In this document: piece by piece, positions 61,578 through 64,000 of the stretch
Layout of the letters: each line of letters opens with the position of its first letter
Numbering within the stretch: the stretch's first letter is position 1
NCBI GenBank assembly: GCA_032173965.1
Contig: CM063283.1
Span: 19,758,501-19,822,500, forward strand
Source of the DNA: Sitta carolinensis
Lineage: Eukaryota > Chordata > Aves > Passeriformes > Sittidae
Direction: 5' to 3'
Length of the DNA: 64,000 nt
The notes under the pieces: generated by a model
Told to the model about the DNA's origin: nothing
Seen by the model: only the letters and a program-made list of their open reading frames with translations
Database searches by the model: none
Program-made: the position numbers and the translations under genes

Positions 61578-61990
61578 GCCGCGCTTTATTCCCGGGAGTG
61601 AAGGGAGCCACCATTCCCGCTCCTCGGCCCGGCCCGGGCCGCGCTTTATTCCCGGAGTGAAGGGAGCCACCATTCCCGCTCCTCGGCCCGGCCGGGCCGC
61701 GCTTTTCTCCCGGGAGTGAAGGGAGCCACCCCCCGCTCCTCGGCCCGGCCCGGCCGCGCTTTTCTCCCGAGAGTGAAGGGAGCCACCATTCCCGCTCCTC
61801 GGCCCGGCTCGGGCCGCGCTTTACTCCCGGGAGTGAAGGGAGCCACCATTCCCGCTCCTCGGCCCGGCCCGAGCCGCGGCTTTTCTCCGGAGTGAAGGGA
61901 GCCACCATTCCCGCTCCTCGGCCCGGCCCGGGCCGCGCTTTTCTCCCGGGAGTGACGGGAGCCAACCCTGCCGCTCCTCGGCCCGGCCCG
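61578..61990. repeat. GC-rich minisatellite, seven copies of about 60 bp
   Basis: The units start at 61578, 61638, 61696, 61753, 61813, 61873 and 61932, with an eighth broken start at 61991. The periods are 60, 58, 57, 60, 60, 59 and 59 bp. Each unit contains 'gccgcgct', 'tcccgggagtgaagggagcc', 'accattcccgctcctcggcc' or close variants. The array begins about 85 bp upstream of the NIT2 ATG and holds long minus-strand open frames only because stop codons are rare in the unit. Confidence 0.95.
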
Positions 61991-62284
61991 GCCGGCGCCG
62001 GGCCCCTTGCACTGAGCGGCGGAGCGCAGGGATGAGGCACGCCCGCCCTGCCCGGCCTGCGCGGGTGGCAGCGAGCGGGCGGCGCTCCCCCGGGCCCGTT
62101 CAGCGCCCGCAGCAGCAGCGGAGCCCCCAGAGCTCCGGCTGTGCAGGCAGCCTCTTCGCCCTGCCCTGCCCAACAACCCCTGACAGCCTTCACTCTGAGG
62201 AGGGCTCATCCCAAGGGACCTGTACCAGTTTAGGGGTAACCCATGCACCTGGGACGTTTCTTTACAAGAACAGCATCCCCCAAG

Positions 62285-62785
62285 GTACAAACACCTTCAC
62301 AGCGCTCCAGATGTGGAGCAGTGTCCAGTTCTGGGCTCCAGAAACACAAGGAGCTCCTGGAGAGGATTCAGTGGAGGCTACAAAGGTGATTTGAGGTCTG
62401 GAGTGTGTCTCTTATGAGGAGAGACTGTGGGAGCTGTGCCTGTTTAGGGAAGGCTAAGAGGGGCTCTCAGAAGTGCATGTAAACATCTCTAAGGCATTTG
62501 TCAAGAGCGTGGTGCCAGACTCATTTCAGCGGTGCCCAGTGACAGGATGAGGAGCAATGGCCATATACTAGAACACAGAAAGTTTCACCTCAACACAAGG
62601 AGGAACTTCCTTACGCTGAGAGTGGCAGAGCACTGAACAGGCTGCCCTGTCTCCCTTTCTGGAGACATTCCAAACCCACCTGGACAAGTTCCTGTGGGTT
62701 ACCTGCTCTAGGTGACCCTGTCTTGGCAGGGAATTTGGACTACATGAGCTCCAGAGGTCCTGTCCAACACTGCCAATTCTGTGAA
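62285..62785 (+). mobile_element. CR1 LINE fragment upstream of NIT2
   Basis: The sequence runs 'gtccagttctgggctccaga', 'tcctggagaggattcagtgg', 'ctcttatgaggagagactgt', 'ggaggaacttccttacgctg', 'ccaacactgccaattctgtg'. This is the CR1 3' region in plus orientation, moderately diverged and truncated at its 5' end next to the CpG island. Confidence 0.88.
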
Positions 62786-64000
62786 ACCAACACACTAAGT
62801 AGCATGCTGCTCCTCCTTTGCTCTAAACACCAAGTGGTCTCCTATACTCAGCACAAAACATTGCTGTCTCATATTTTCCAGCCTTGGGCTTTTTAGAAAC
62901 ACGTTTGTAGAATTGTAGATTTATGTTGTGTAGCAATATTTCTCACACAAGATTACGTCTGCAAGCAGAAAGCATATAATGGCAGAATGGGTAAAGATAA
63001 AATGGGTAACCCAGGGTGAACAATCTCTTACACACCTTCCCTTTCAGGAAACATGCAGAGATAAAGGATGGGAAGTGCATAACCACTGTAAAATGCACAA
63101 CCACTACTGCATACAACAATTACAAACCTTCCTTCAAGCAGAGAACTGTTCAACCTATCCCTTGAAGCAGGAAATGGAACCACTCATCCCAACATGACCA
63201 AGCCAAAGGATGGCAGAACAGAGTGCAGCAGCCCTCAGCAGGGCTCCCTCCTTTTTATACATGTCCATATGGTAGAAAGAGCATACATGATTTTTTACAT
63301 TTTTTTCCCCCCAAACATCACACTTTGCAGGGCTCCAGGTGCAAAGAATACCTGCCTCCCAACTTCTTCCCAAATAAGAAAAAGAATAAAAAATTAAGTA
63401 GTATCATCCCTTCAAGGTGCAAAGCACAGGCCAAAAATCCATTTTCCCATGGGTCAGAGAGATAAAACGTAGTTTTCAAGTTTCCAAACAAAAGTATCTG
63501 AAAGCACTAGGTGTACCCAGTAGAACAAGTTACAGAGTACCACCCTTTTCCTTCCCTAAAGGGAAACTTTTCACACATTCCATAGACTACACCTATATTG
63601 AAAACACTAATTTGACAGTACCTGAAGTTTGAAACTACAGCTGACATGGAGTTGGAAGAAAAAGATACAATCACAGGTGAGACCCATATGTTAGGGCTAA
63701 CAGGAAAAGGCAATTTTAAAAATTGCAACTCTGCAATCAACAGTACTTTTGGTGGGTAATACATGTAAAATTCTTTACAAATTCTCATACAAATCAGAAT
63801 CTAAAAGAATTTGTGAGACAAGTGAAGAGCCATCACTGAGCACAGAACACCAACTCACTATGAAACAAGGTAAGAGCTTTCATTTGGCAGGGAAGTTTAC
63901 TCCAAGACTTTCTTTCCTACTCCAGACCTCATTTCTATCACTCCTGCATCGTAACAACTCAACAATATAGACAGGGGTGCATGTAGAATAAAACAACAGC
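62786..64000. other. Sequence upstream of NIT2, no gene recognised
   Basis: About 1.2 kb without a recognisable exon. In mammals TBC1D23 lies upstream of NIT2 on the same strand, so its 3' end could be approached here on the minus strand, but I cannot identify coding sequence or a clear polyadenylation signal for it. Confidence 0.5.

Larger units (their letters stand above)
61200..62130. promoter_or_regulatory. NIT2: CpG island at the NIT2 start
   Basis: CpG-dense, GC-rich sequence covers the start codon, the beginning of intron 1 and the upstream minisatellite. It has no TATA box. It most likely contains the NIT2 promoter. Confidence 0.8.

Noticed and set aside
61483..62290. Minus-strand frames of 236 and 214 codons across the minisatellite
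   Set aside because: They repeat the translated 60-bp unit, are open in more than one frame because the unit lacks stops, and overlap the NIT2 promoter.
1..64000. CRISPR arrays, operons, tRNA or rRNA genes, endogenous viral genes
   Set aside because: I looked for these and saw none. The tandem arrays present lack spacer structure, and the mobile elements recognised are all CR1 LINE fragments.

Overview
This is a stretch of vertebrate nuclear genome, most likely from a bird. Coding sequence is split into short exons with GT-AG introns, CR1-type LINE fragments are scattered through it, introns are compact, and two CpG islands mark gene starts. The species cannot be fixed from the sequence. The window holds three protein genes in the order known from the human 3q12 block (LNP1, TOMM70, NIT2). 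I assembled all three exon by exon, and every junction keeps the reading frame.

Layout. Bases 1-13,200 look intergenic: CR1 fragments, small tandem repeats and no recognisable exon. LNP1 lies on the minus strand with three coding exons between 22,162 and 13,320 (197 aa predicted). TOMM70 is on the plus strand with twelve coding exons from 25,378 to 46,507 (582 aa predicted). Its first exon sits in a CpG island squeezed between two CR1 copies, and intron 1 is 8.3 kb. Bases 46,508-51,530 hold the facing 3' ends of TOMM70 and NIT2. NIT2 is on the minus strand with ten coding exons from 61,493 to 51,531 (275 aa predicted) and a complete Glu-Lys-Cys catalytic triad. Upstream of NIT2 is a second CpG island with a seven-copy, roughly 60-bp GC-rich minisatellite, then a CR1 copy, then sequence in which I see no gene.

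Functions. TOMM70 is the outer-mitochondrial-membrane receptor that takes preproteins from Hsp70 and Hsp90. NIT2 is omega-amidase, which clears alpha-ketoglutaramate and alpha-ketosuccinamate. LNP1 is a small charged protein of unknown function, named for a human leukaemia fusion with NUP98. LNP1 and TOMM70 are divergent and may share the promoter region near 25.3 kb; TOMM70 and NIT2 are convergent. Nothing suggests a functional operon-like unit; this is ordinary conserved synteny.

I found no clearly new biological system. The points most worth a second look are the NIT2 promoter minisatellite, the CR1 copies around the TOMM70 promoter, an 18-bp triplication abutting a TOMM70 splice acceptor, competing splice donors in LNP1, and the open in-frame extension upstream of the LNP1 start codon. 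Family comparisons rest on remembered human proteins; no database search was run.
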